Positions 47,851 to 55,750 of a stretch of 64,000 bases of DNA are shown in pieces. The DNA is from Pseudomonas helmanticensis (GTDB taxonomy: Bacteria; Pseudomonadota; Gammaproteobacteria; Pseudomonadales; Pseudomonadaceae). Below the pieces are notes generated by a model. The model did not search any database, had not been told where the DNA came from, and was given only the letters and a program-made list of their open reading frames with translations. The DNA is taken from contig NZ_FXUY01000001.1 of the NCBI RefSeq assembly GCF_900182985.1, forward strand, positions 1,922,001-1,986,000. Reading direction: 5' to 3'. The position numbers and the translations under genes are program-made. Position 1 is the first letter of the stretch; each line of letters opens with the position of its first letter.

Positions 47851-49799
47851 TGAGCGCACCTGTTCTCACCACCTTGCTGGTGGCCAACCGTGGCGAAATC
47901 GCTTGCCGCGTGATGCGCACCGCGAAAGCGCTGGGCCTGACCACTGTCGCCGTGCACAGCGCCACTGACCGCGACGCGCGGCACAGTCGTGAAGCGGATA
48001 TTCGTGTTGATCTGGGCGGCAGCAAAGCGGCCGAGAGTTACCTGCAAATCGACAAATTGATCGCGGCAGCCAAGGCCAGCGGCGCGCAGGCAATTCACCC
48101 GGGTTATGGTTTTCTGTCGGAGAACGCCGGATTCGCGCGCGCCATCGAAGCGGCCGGGCTGATCTTCCTCGGCCCACCCGCTTCGGCCATTGACGCGATG
48201 GGCAGCAAGTCCGCCGCCAAAGCCCTGATGGAAACCGCCGGCGTGCCGCTGGTGCCGGGCTATCACGGCGAAGCGCAGGATCTGGAGACCTTCCGCGCTG
48301 CCTGCGAGCGCATCGGTTATCCGGTGTTGCTCAAGGCGACTGCCGGCGGCGGAGGCAAAGGCATGAAAGTCGTCGAGGAGGTCAGCCAACTGGCCGAAGC
48401 CCTCGCCTCGGCGCAGCGGGAAGCGCAATCATCGTTCGGCGATTCGCGCATGCTGGTAGAGAAATACCTGCTCAAGCCGCGTCACGTGGAAATCCAGGTG
48501 TTCGCCGACCAGCATGGCCATTGTCTGTACCTCAACGAACGTGATTGCTCGATCCAGCGTCGGCATCAAAAAGTCGTCGAGGAAGCTCCGGCTCCGGGTT
48601 TGTCGGTGGAGTTGCGTCGCGCGATGGGCGAAGCCGCCGTGCGTTCGGCGCAGGCGATCGGTTATGTCGGCGCGGGTACCGTGGAGTTTCTGCTCGACGC
48701 CCGGGGCGAATTCTTCTTCATGGAGATGAACACCCGCTTGCAGGTCGAGCACCCGGTGACCGAGGCCATCACCGGTCTCGATCTGGTTGCCTGGCAGATC
48801 CGTGTGGCCCGTGGCGAAGCGCTGCCGATCACTCAGGAACAAGTGCCGCTGATTGGCCATGCGATTGAAGTGCGCTTGTATGCCGAAGATCCGTCGAATG
48901 ATTTTCTGCCAGCCGCCGGACGTCTGGACTTGTATCGCGAGTCGGCTGAAGGGCCGGGGCGTCGGGTCGATAGCGGGGTCGAAGAAGGCGATGAAATTTC
49001 GCCGTTCTACGACCCGATGCTCGGCAAGTTGATAGCCTGGGGTGAGGATCGTGAACAGGCACGCCTGCGCCTGTTGAGCATGCTCGACGCGTTCGCGATT
49101 GGTGGGCTGAAAACCAACATCAACTTTCTGCGGCGGATTATCGCGCATCCGGCGTTTGCGGCAGCGGAGCTGGATACCGGGTTCATTCCGCGTTATCAGG
49201 AGCAATTGCTCCCCGCTCCGGGTGAGTTGAGCGATGCCTTCTGGCAGGCGGCGGGCCAGGCGTTTGCCCAGAGTTTGCCGAAAGGTGCGCGGGCAGACGA
49301 CCCGAATTCACCGTGGGCAGCGAGTAGCGGATTACGCGCGGGGCTGCCACCGGAAATCACCTTGCACCTGAGTTGCGAAGGACAGGATCGGGCGCTGACG
49401 TTGGCTGCGGGAAGCACTGGCACATTGTCCGGCGAGCAGTTTGTTGTCGAACAGAACGGTGTGCGTCGCTCTCTGCGGGCGATTCGTCAGGGTGATTCGT
49501 TGTATCTACAGTGGGAAGGTGAGTTGCGCCGGATCGCCACATACGACCCGATTAGCGCCGTCGAAGCCAGCCACAGTCACCAGGGCGGTCTGACTGCACC
49601 GATGAATGGCAGCATCGTTCGGGTGCTGGTCGAGGCCGGCCAAACGGTCGAGGCCGGCGCGCAACTGGTGGTACTGGAAGCGATGAAGATGGAACACAGT
49701 ATCCGCGCGCCCCACGCCGGGGTGATCAAAGCGCTGTATTGCCAGGAAGGCGAAATGGTTAGCGAAGGCAGCGCTTTGGTTGAATTGGAAGCTGTGTGA
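47850..49799 (+). CDS. liuD: Methylcrotonyl-CoA carboxylase, alpha (biotin) subunit
   Basis: Protein of 649 aa with a biotin carboxylase (LVANRGEIACRVMRTAKALG; ATP-grasp loop KATAGGGGKGMKVV; NERDCSIQRRHQKVVEEAPAP; EMNTRLQVEHPVTE) and a C-terminal biotin carrier domain with the biotinyl lysine in EAMKMEHSI (K613). ATG 47850 is preferred to the overlapping TTG 47847; AAGGAG lies upstream. Last gene of the liu operon, which with liuE converts isovaleryl-CoA to acetoacetate and acetyl-CoA. Confidence 0.95.
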   Translation: MSAPVLTTLLVANRGEIACRVMRTAKALGLTTVAVHSATDRDARHSREADIRVDLGGSKAAESYLQIDKLIAAAKASGAQAIHPGYGFLSENAGFARAIEAAGLIFLGPPASAIDAMGSKSAAKALMETAGVPLVPGYHGEAQDLETFRAACERIGYPVLLKATAGGGGKGMKVVEEVSQLAEALASAQREAQSSFGDSRMLVEKYLLKPRHVEIQVFADQHGHCLYLNERDCSIQRRHQKVVEEAPAPGLSVELRRAMGEAAVRSAQAIGYVGAGTVEFLLDARGEFFFMEMNTRLQVEHPVTEAITGLDLVAWQIRVARGEALPITQEQVPLIGHAIEVRLYAEDPSNDFLPAAGRLDLYRESAEGPGRRVDSGVEEGDEISPFYDPMLGKLIAWGEDREQARLRLLSMLDAFAIGGLKTNINFLRRIIAHPAFAAAELDTGFIPRYQEQLLPAPGELSDAFWQAAGQAFAQSLPKGARADDPNSPWAASSGLRAGLPPEITLHLSCEGQDRALTLAAGSTGTLSGEQFVVEQNGVRRSLRAIRQGDSLYLQWEGELRRIATYDPISAVEASHSHQGGLTAPMNGSIVRVLVEAGQTVEAGAQLVVLEAMKMEHSIRAPHAGVIKALYCQEGEMVSEGSALVELEAV

Positions 49800-49838
49800 T
49801 GTGAGGATCGATCCTGCGCCTGACGAGGATCGATCTGA

Positions 49839-50498
49839 CTAGTAACGCGCCGTTGCCTGCATCACAACACCGATGATTCGACACTCATCGGTGAACAGGG
49901 TTTTCGGCCAGGTCGGATTGAGCGGCACCAGGTAACGCTGGCCGCCCTCTTCGTCGAGCTTGCGAAATATCGCTTCCTCGCTGTCCTGCCACTGGGCGAT
50001 AACCAGTTTGCCGGGCACTGCCTCCACTTCCGGATCGACCAGAATCAGCATGCCTTCGGCGATGCTCTGGCCACTTGGCGCCGTCATCGAATTGCCCGTG
50101 ACTGTCAGCCAGAACGCCGCGCCTCGGGCGTGGTAATCCGTCAGTTCAAAACGCTGTTTATCGGTTGCCGGAGTGTAGGCAGGCTGCCCGCTCTCGCGCA
50201 CTTCGCACGGCGTGTGCCAATTGCTGACCGGGTAGCGGAAGTACGGGTTGTACTTCTGCGCCAGCGGCATTTCGTCGTCGGGTGTCAGCGGCGGCTCACG
50301 GATCACCAGCACCACTTCAAGGAAATCCATGCCCAGCGCCTGCAAGACGCGGTTCATTTCCGTGACACCGGGTTCGCGACGTTTGTTCAGCCAATGGCCG
50401 ATCCCGCCTTGGGACATGCCGACGCGCTCTCCGAGCTCTGTTTGAGTGATTTTGAGTTCACTCATCTTGGCCTTGACCAACTCAATCCATTTATCCAT
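49839..50498 (-). CDS. XRE/S24 LexA-like repressor
   Basis: Repressor of 219 aa. The N-terminal Cro/CI-type helix-turn-helix is MDKWIELVKAKMSELKITQTELGERVGMSQGGIGHWLNKRREP. The C-terminal S24 peptidase domain has the nucleophile Ser in VTGNSMTAPSG and the Lys in PGKLVIAQW. The helix-turn-helix to S24 linker (about 70-115) presumably holds the cleavage site, but no Ala-Gly or Cys-Gly bond stands out. ATG 50498 with AAGGTG upstream. It resembles PrtR/CI-type regulators cleaved during the SOS response. No phage or pyocin genes adjoin it. It is divergent from a DUF6124 gene, the likely target. Confidence 0.85.
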   Translation of the reverse strand: MDKWIELVKAKMSELKITQTELGERVGMSQGGIGHWLNKRREPGVTEMNRVLQALGMDFLEVVLVIREPPLTPDDEMPLAQKYNPYFRYPVSNWHTPCEVRESGQPAYTPATDKQRFELTDYHARGAAFWLTVTGNSMTAPSGQSIAEGMLILVDPEVEAVPGKLVIAQWQDSEEAIFRKLDEEGGQRYLVPLNPTWPKTLFTDECRIIGVVMQATARY

Positions 50499-50555
50499 GT
50501 GCGGCACCTTACCCGGACGCCTTTGGCCGGCAAAACACATATTGTAGTATTTAAA

Positions 50556-50585
50556 TTCTGGTCACAACTACGCATCGTACTATGC
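50556..50585 (+). promoter_or_regulatory. Promoter and putative operator of the DUF6124 gene
   Basis: TTCTGG (50556-50561), a 16-bp spacer and TACTAT (50578-50583) make a plausible promoter. The -10 lies inside the palindrome GCATCGTACTATGC (50572-50585, 12 of 14 symmetric). A related TTGTAGTAT is at about 50543. Binding by the divergent S24 repressor is inferred. Confidence 0.5.
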
Positions 50586-50628
50586 TGCAAGCACGGATTT
50601 TCAATCAAACAAGGAGTGACCACTCATC

Positions 50629-50967
50629 ATGGATATCACCAGCAAAGACTTGCCCGAGCTGCAAATGGACACCACATTCACCTCGCCCCAAGGTAATGCC
50701 GCGGCCCAGCGAGCACTGGACTATTACTTGAAACCAGCTGTGTCAGAACCTGAGGTTGATGAGCGTTTCTTCGACGTCAATCGTCATGTCAGCGGCGAAG
50801 AAGCCCTCGTGCACGCGTCGGATCTGTTGCGCTGCGCAGCCGCCACTGCGTGCAAGGCCGCAGAAAACCTGCAGGGCGCTAGTCGCGATCTGGCATTTTC
50901 GGTGGTGCATATGGTGGATATGGCGCGGGCGATGGTCGACCATTCGATCGACGGCGAAGAAATCTGA
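50629..50967 (+). CDS. DUF6124 (DUF3077-like) family protein
   Basis: Small protein of 112 aa with no signal peptide or membrane segment. Family-like segments are TTFTSPQGN, SGEEALVHASDLLRCAAATACKAAENLQGASRDLAFSVVHMVDMARAMVDHSI; the C-terminal half is helical. Such proteins are common and multicopy in Pseudomonas, and their function is unknown to me. Its promoter lies opposite that of the S24 repressor. Confidence 0.8.
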   Translation: MDITSKDLPELQMDTTFTSPQGNAAAQRALDYYLKPAVSEPEVDERFFDVNRHVSGEEALVHASDLLRCAAATACKAAENLQGASRDLAFSVVHMVDMARAMVDHSIDGEEI

Positions 50968-51033
50968 GGAACAACAATAAGGACGGACGGGAAAGAATTT
51001 CCCCATCGCGCAGATAAAAACATTTGACTTGCA

Positions 51034-51052
51034 AATGATAATGATTATTATT
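51034..51052 (+). promoter_or_regulatory. Fur box and promoter of prrF
   Basis: AATGATAATGATTATTATT contains TGATAAT-G-ATTATTA, one mismatch from the Fur 7-1-7 inverted repeat. It overlaps a promoter with TTGACT (51024-51029) and TATTAT (51046-51051) at 16-bp spacing. Expected to be repressed by iron-loaded Fur. Confidence 0.88.
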
Positions 51053-51058
51053 GCAAGC

Positions 51059-51170
51059 AACTGGTCGCGAGATCAGTCGATGGACCAGAGACCTTAGGTC
51101 GGTCTTCTGGACTATCTCCTCATCAGGCTAATCACGGTTTTTGACCCGGCTTTTTGCCGGGTCTTTTTTT
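51059..51170 (+). ncRNA. prrF: PrrF iron-responsive small RNA
   Basis: About 112-nt RNA, functionally like RyhB. The body matches my recollection of PrrF: AACTGGTCGCGAGATCAGT at the 5' end, GGTCGGTCTTCTGG, CTATCTCCTCATCAGGCTAA, ATCACGGTTTTTGACCCGGC and a terminator. Made during iron starvation, it base-pairs with mRNAs of iron-rich proteins (sodB, sdh, acnB in P. aeruginosa) and lowers their expression. A single copy is seen here, unlike the tandem prrF1-prrF2 of P. aeruginosa; a second may lie elsewhere. Confidence 0.9.
51143..51170 (+). terminator. prrF terminator
   Basis: Stem GACCCGGC / GCCGGGTC with loop TTTTT and an eight-T tail. A second small hairpin GCCCGTTTTTCGGGC follows directly. 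Confidence 0.92.
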
Positions 51171-51445
51171 GCCCGTTTTTCGGGCTTATGGCTTCAGGCT
51201 AATGAAGTCTTAAGGTGCTGCAAATTCGATGGCGCGGATAATATCAAAAGAATATCGGTTGGCAAGCCGAGCCCGGCCACATTGGGGCAAACTAATGATA
51301 AATAGCACTTGAGAATCAATCGCACAGCCACTAAGCTGCATCCGCGTCATGGAGGACGCCCCCCGCCACAACCCCGCAATTCCCCTCGGTTTCAGCCCAA
51401 TCTTGTGTAAAGTATCGGCCATAACAATCCTGATCAGGAACCGAT
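51171..51445. other. Gene-free stretch after prrF
   Basis: No convincing gene. A 70-codon reading frame on the minus strand (51210-51422) has no ribosome site or recognisable protein. An AT-rich AATGATAAATAGCACTTGAGAATC near 51291 weakly recalls Fur-type sequence. Confidence 0.4.
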
Positions 51446-52597
51446 ATGACCGTGGCTAAATCTTCGTTCGACATCAGCGCCAATTTTGACAGCGGCAACA
51501 TCCAAGTCATTGATATCAGTAACCCGCTCAGCCCGGTTCTGGCCATTCGCCCGGACACGCGCAGCGCCCATTTCCAGTGGTTCCACTTCAAGGCCAGCGG
51601 CTTGCATGTCGGCCAGGAACACTGGTTTCGCCTGAACAATGCCAGTCAGTCCTCCTACAACAAAGCCTGGACCGGTTATCAAGCCGTGGCCTCCTACGAT
51701 CACGTCAACTGGTTCCGTGTACCGACGATTTTCGAAGGCGACTGCCTGCGTTTTAGTCTCGAAGCCACGCAGACCCACGCCTGGTTTGCCTACTTCGAAC
51801 CCTACAGCCGTGGTCGCCATGACTGGCTGATCGAGCAGGCACTGAGCAAGGCCGGCACCGAACTGCTGGCCACCGGTAAAAGCGTCGAGGGCCGCGACAT
51901 TCAGCTGTTGCGCAAAGGCAGCGGTGCCGAAGGTCAGCGTAAGGTCTGGATCATCGCCCAACAGCATCCGGGCGAACACATGGCCGAATGGTTCATGGAA
52001 GGCGTGATCGAGCGTCTGGAAAAACACGACGACCCGGTACTCAACAAACTCCTGGCCAGTGCCGATCTGTATCTGGTGCCGAACATGAACCCGGACGGCG
52101 CTTTCCATGGTCACCTGCGCACCAATGCGATGGGCCAGGACTTGAACCGCGCCTGGCAAAGCGCCAGTCAGGAAGTCAGCCCTGAGGTACTTTTCGTACA
52201 GCAGCAAATGGAAAAGTACGGCGTCGATCTGTTCCTCGACGTACACGGCGACGAAGAAATCCCCCACGTCTTCACTGCCGGTTGCGAAGGCAATCCGGGT
52301 TACACACCGCGGCTGGAGAAACTCGAAGAGCATTTCCGCAGCCACTTGAAACACACCACCAAAGACTTCCAGACCAAATACGGCTACACCCGCGACGAAC
52401 CGGGTCAGGCCAACATGACCCTGGCCTGCAACAGCGTTGGCCAGAAGTACGACTGCCTGGCGCTGACCCTGGAAATGCCGTTCAAGGATCACGACGACCA
52501 TCCTGATAAAGAAACCGGCTGGTCAGGCAAACGCTCGAAACAATTGGGCAAGGACGTGCTGACCACCATCGCTGACATGGTCGATACCCTGCGCTGA
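51446..52597 (+). CDS. M14-family zinc carboxypeptidase, cytosolic CCP-like
   Basis: Protein of 383 aa without a signal peptide. An N-terminal beta-rich domain (about 10-125: FQWFHFKASGLHVGQEHWFRL, YDHVNWFRVPTIFEGDCLRFSL) of the type in cytosolic carboxypeptidases precedes an M14 catalytic domain: zinc ligands in AQQHPGEHMAEWFMEG (HxxE) and LDVHGDEE (His), the substrate-binding NMNPDGAFHGHLRTN and DLNRAW, and a candidate catalytic Glu in LALTLEMPFKD. In eukaryotes this branch trims C-terminal glutamates; the bacterial substrate is unknown. A bidirectional hairpin follows. Confidence 0.88.
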   Translation: MTVAKSSFDISANFDSGNIQVIDISNPLSPVLAIRPDTRSAHFQWFHFKASGLHVGQEHWFRLNNASQSSYNKAWTGYQAVASYDHVNWFRVPTIFEGDCLRFSLEATQTHAWFAYFEPYSRGRHDWLIEQALSKAGTELLATGKSVEGRDIQLLRKGSGAEGQRKVWIIAQQHPGEHMAEWFMEGVIERLEKHDDPVLNKLLASADLYLVPNMNPDGAFHGHLRTNAMGQDLNRAWQSASQEVSPEVLFVQQQMEKYGVDLFLDVHGDEEIPHVFTAGCEGNPGYTPRLEKLEEHFRSHLKHTTKDFQTKYGYTRDEPGQANMTLACNSVGQKYDCLALTLEMPFKDHDDHPDKETGWSGKRSKQLGKDVLTTIADMVDTLR

Positions 52598-52617
52598 TCC
52601 CCTCCTCCCTCCACACC

Positions 52618-52646
52618 AAAAGATCGCAGCTTGTCTGCGATCTTTT
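52618..52646 (+). terminator. Rho-independent terminator after the carboxypeptidase gene
   Basis: Stem AAAAGATCGCAG / CTGCGATCTTTT with loop CTTGT, ending in a T run. It reuses REP-like sequence. Confidence 0.75.
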
Positions 52647-52677
52647 GCTTTGTGCAATTCAGGGGCCCGTGCAATCA

Positions 52678-52731
52678 GGTTGCAAATTTAAACCACAACC
52701 CGTACCGTCAATCTGGTTTTATTTTAAAACC
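52678..52731 (+). promoter_or_regulatory. Two palindromes upstream of the MFS gene
   Basis: GGTTTTATTTTAAAACC at 52715-52731 is a 7-bp inverted repeat around TTT. GGTTGCAAATTTAAACC at 52678-52694 is a looser match with the same GGTT/AACC ends. Centres are 37 bp apart. They may be operators for an unlinked regulator. Confidence 0.45.
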
Positions 52732-52748
52732 TAAAAAGGACGCCGGGC

Positions 52749-53948
52749 ATGCAACATCAATCGTTAAACAGCAGCGTGGTGCTGCTCTTCGCCGTGGCGT
52801 GTGGCTTGGCGGTGGGCAACGTCTATTACGCGCAGCCTCTGCTGGACGCCATGGCCGAGGCTTTTGCGATGTCGCCGGCCGGTATCGGCATCGTCATCAC
52901 CTTGACGCAGGTGGGTTACGGCATTGGTTTGGTGCTGCTGGTGCCGCTCGGGGATCTGCTTAACCGGCGCCGACTGATCGTTACGCAAAGCCTGCTCTCG
53001 GTCGTGGCGTTGCTGATGATCGCCTGGGCACCGAACAGCGCCTGGCTGCTGCTGGGCATGACACTGACCGGCTTGCTCGCCGTGGTGACGCAAGTGCTGG
53101 TGGCTTATGCAGCAACGCTGGCCGACCCGGCGCAACGCGGTCGGGTGGTCGGCGTGGTGACCAGCGGGATCGTCGTCGGCATCTTGCTGGCGCGCACGGC
53201 CGCCGGAGCAATGGCTGATGTGGCCGGTTGGCAGGCGATCTACTTGCTCTCGGCCGGGCTGACTTTGCTGATGGCATTGCTGCTGTTCAGCGTATTGCCC
53301 AAGGATGAACAACCGCAGCCAACCACCACTTATGGAGCGTTGATCGCCTCGGTATTCAGCCTGTTCAGGCAGGAAGCGCTGCTGCGCCAACGCGCGATAC
53401 TTGCTCTGCTGACATTCGCCAGCGCCATGGTGCTGTGGACGCCCATGGTGTTGCCGTTGGCCGCCCCACCGCTGTCACTTTCGCACAGCGAAATCGGTCT
53501 ATTCGGCCTCGCGGGTGCCGTCGGCGCACTGGCCGCCGCGCGTGCCGGATATCTCGCCGATCGCGGGCTTGGTCAGTGGGTCAGCGGGCTTTCGCTGTTG
53601 CTGATGCTCGCGTCGTGGCTGCCCATCGCGCTGACCCAATCCTCGCTGTGGGCCTTGCTGCTTGGCGTGATCACTCTGGATCTGGGCCTGCAAGCGGTGC
53701 ACGTCACCAGCCAAAGCATGATCTACAGCGTGCGCCCCGAGGCGCAAAGCCGCCTCACCGCCGGTTACATGCTGTTTTATTCGATCGGCAGCGCTGGCGG
53801 TTCAATTGCCTCGACCGCCATGTACGCCTGGGCGGGCTGGAACGGCGTGTGCCTGCTGGGTGCAGGCATCAACGCCGTCGCGCTGGGGTATTGGTGGCTA
53901 ACCCTGAAAAGTGGCGCACCTGCTCAATGCGCCAGCCCGTCGGGTTAA
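52749..53948 (+). CDS. MFS transporter
   Basis: Inner-membrane protein of 399 aa with 12 hydrophobic segments. Signatures are NVYYAQPLLDAMAEAF in helix 1, the motif A-like GDLLNRRRLIVTQ after helix 2, and SGIVVGILLARTAAGAMADV in helix 5 (drug-efflux motif C position). AAGGA lies 9 nt before ATG 52749. It resembles the YnfM/AraJ-type exporters. The substrate is unknown. It converges with the cytochrome b561 gene with a 4-bp overlap of ends. Confidence 0.88.
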   Translation: MQHQSLNSSVVLLFAVACGLAVGNVYYAQPLLDAMAEAFAMSPAGIGIVITLTQVGYGIGLVLLVPLGDLLNRRRLIVTQSLLSVVALLMIAWAPNSAWLLLGMTLTGLLAVVTQVLVAYAATLADPAQRGRVVGVVTSGIVVGILLARTAAGAMADVAGWQAIYLLSAGLTLLMALLLFSVLPKDEQPQPTTTYGALIASVFSLFRQEALLRQRAILALLTFASAMVLWTPMVLPLAAPPLSLSHSEIGLFGLAGAVGALAAARAGYLADRGLGQWVSGLSLLLMLASWLPIALTQSSLWALLLGVITLDLGLQAVHVTSQSMIYSVRPEAQSRLTAGYMLFYSIGSAGGSIASTAMYAWAGWNGVCLLGAGINAVALGYWWLTLKSGAPAQCASPSG

Positions 53949-54490
53949 CGGCGATCGCGGCCGCGCAACATGCTGTCGAGCACCTCGTCACGGCGTACCC
54001 AGCCGTGAAACAACGCCGCCGCCAGATGCAGCAACACCGTCAGGAACAGCAGATACGCCAGATAACCGTGAGCCTTGCGCAGCAACGCAAACAGTTGCGC
54101 ATCGGCCGGCACAAACGACGGCAACTGCAACGAGGCGCTGAGCATGACCGGCTCGCCCGAGGCACTGATCATTGCCCAGCCAAGCAGCGGCAACACCAGC
54201 ATCAACGCATACAACAACAGGTGCGAAGCCTTGGCCGCCATCACCTGCCAGCCCGGCAGATCCGCCGGCAGCGGAGGCTGGCGAGTGGTCAAACGCACCA
54301 GCAGGCGCACGATCACCAGCGCCAGAATCGCAATGCCCAACGGTTTGTGCAGATGAATCAGCCATTCATGTCGCGACGAGACCGAGGTGACCATACCCGC
54401 GCCGATAAACAGCATGGCGATAATCATCACCGCCATCAGCCAGTGCAGCAAACGCGCCAACAGGACGAAATGAGTCGGTTGGGTTCTCAT
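53945..54490 (-). CDS. Cytochrome b561
   Basis: Membrane di-heme protein of 181 aa with four helices. Candidate heme histidines are in ARLLHWLMAV, WLIHLHKPLG, KASHLLLYAL and LLHLAAALFHGW. ATG 54490 overlaps the stop of the upstream catalase-like gene by 4 bp. It probably passes electrons from quinol to, or partners with, the catalase-like peroxidase in the same ECF-sigma-controlled operon (inference). Confidence 0.9.
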   Translation of the reverse strand: MRTQPTHFVLLARLLHWLMAVMIIAMLFIGAGMVTSVSSRHEWLIHLHKPLGIAILALVIVRLLVRLTTRQPPLPADLPGWQVMAAKASHLLLYALMLVLPLLGWAMISASGEPVMLSASLQLPSFVPADAQLFALLRKAHGYLAYLLFLTVLLHLAAALFHGWVRRDEVLDSMLRGRDRR

Positions 54491-55593
54491 GGACGAGCCT
54501 CCTGTTTGGCGGCGGGCAACTGGCTGACTTCGCTGGTGCGACGCAGGTAGGAATCGGCGTAACCGGCAGAACGCGCGGCAAGCAATGGATCGTCCGTCCC
54601 TTGAATCCCCGAGGGCAGGACCAACGGATCGTAGTTGATGTCGCGGCACTCACCGCTGAGTTGCGGCTGGGTTTTCTCTAGCACCAGCGTGCCGGCGTTC
54701 AGCACTTTGCGCCCGGCGGGCCAGATTTTACTGGCATCGTTGACCGGATCGTCGGGATTGGCCAGGGTGATGTTCAACTGAAAGCGCAGCGGTGCCGCGG
54801 CGAGCTTTTGCACCAGATCCTTCTCGAGAAAATCGCCGCCTTCAGGTGCGGTGGCACCCGCAGCATCTTCAGCCAAGGGCGTCATGCTCCAGCGCACGGC
54901 CTGCTTTTTGCCACTGGCGTCCACCAGATAAAACGCGTTGATGCTGTTGTAGGTTTCCGTGGCATAACTGGCCGACGGCTTGGCGGTCTTCACCCAAGTC
55001 AGAAACGGCACAGCTTCGGGGTGTGAAGCGAAGAACGCCGGCACTTTCGCTGGATCAGGCTTGCCCGTGGCCGGGTCCGGCGACTGCGCCTGCTGCAACT
55101 GATAGAACGCCTCGGGGGTGCCGACCGGGAACACCGGCATGCTGTTCATCCCGGTGCGCCATTGCTGCCCGTTGGCCTGGGTGAAACGCAACGCCAGACT
55201 GCGAATCGGCACGGCGCTGTCCGGCGCATAAGGATTGCCCGCCGGCAACGCGAATCGCCCGACCACCGGGGTGCGCGGTTCGTTGAACACTTGCGCGGAA
55301 GAAAACACCCGCGCCTCGCCACTGCTCTCGAAATGGCCGATCACGCACACGCCTTTGGCATGGTTACGACGAAACCCGGGATGCACGCCGTTGTTTTTCT
55401 CCAGCACATCGACCAGCGCTTTTGGCGTCAGACGTTGTGGGTCGAAGTTACCGTGCACGTAGGCAAATGCCCCGGCGACGGCAGCGACGACCACGGCAAT
55501 GCCGCTCAGACGCAAAATCAGGCTCGCGGCGCTCAATGGCGGGCGCTGCGGCCCGCCGGGCGGGGCTGCATTGGGGGATGAGCGATCAACCAT
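54487..55593 (-). CDS. Catalase-family peroxidase (SrpA-like), membrane-anchored
   Basis: Short heme protein of 368 aa. An N-terminal transmembrane or signal segment (LSGIAVVVAAVAGAFAYVHG) places the rest in the periplasm. A reduced catalase core follows: distal His in HPGFRRNHAKGVCVIGHF, ARVFSSAQVF, a PVRSL-like PIRSLALRFTQANG, and the heme-ligand Tyr region LLAARSAGYADSY. Such mini-catalases usually act as peroxidases. ATG 55593 is chosen for GGAG 9 nt upstream. First gene of the operon with cytochrome b561, behind an ECF-type promoter. Confidence 0.9.
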   Translation of the reverse strand: MVDRSSPNAAPPGGPQRPPLSAASLILRLSGIAVVVAAVAGAFAYVHGNFDPQRLTPKALVDVLEKNNGVHPGFRRNHAKGVCVIGHFESSGEARVFSSAQVFNEPRTPVVGRFALPAGNPYAPDSAVPIRSLALRFTQANGQQWRTGMNSMPVFPVGTPEAFYQLQQAQSPDPATGKPDPAKVPAFFASHPEAVPFLTWVKTAKPSASYATETYNSINAFYLVDASGKKQAVRWSMTPLAEDAAGATAPEGGDFLEKDLVQKLAAAPLRFQLNITLANPDDPVNDASKIWPAGRKVLNAGTLVLEKTQPQLSGECRDINYDPLVLPSGIQGTDDPLLAARSAGYADSYLRRTSEVSQLPAAKQEARP

Positions 55594-55636
55594 GAACGAC
55601 TCCAGGGCCATCGGCCGCAAGTAGGAAGAATCAGCA

Positions 55637-55662
55637 AGACGCGCCGCATCCGGATTTATTCC
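55637..55662 (-). promoter_or_regulatory. ECF-type promoter of the catalase/cytochrome b561 operon
   Basis: On the minus strand GGAATAA (55662-55656), 14 bp, then CGTCT (55641-55637), 44 bp before the catalase start. The same elements and spacing occur on the plus strand at 55691. Confidence 0.75.
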
Positions 55663-55690
55663 ACAGGCCGGTATTTATTTTTCCGAACGT

Positions 55691-55716
55691 GGAATAACCT
55701 GCGGCGACGGACGTCT
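55691..55716 (+). promoter_or_regulatory. ECF-type promoter of the sigma/anti-sigma operon
   Basis: GGAATAA (55691-55697), 14 bp, then CGTCT (55712-55716), 35 bp before the sigma gene start. Identity with the divergent promoter implies autoregulation. Confidence 0.75.
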
Positions 55717-55750
55717 CCCTAGTCCACAGCGTAGTGACTAGCAGAATTTC

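Noticed and set aside
49839..50967. Prophage suggested by the CI/LexA-like repressor
   Set aside because: No integrase, structural, lysis or attachment sequences nearby.
51210..51422. Small minus-strand gene after prrF
   Set aside because: No ribosome site, no plausible protein features, located in a region of regulatory sequence.
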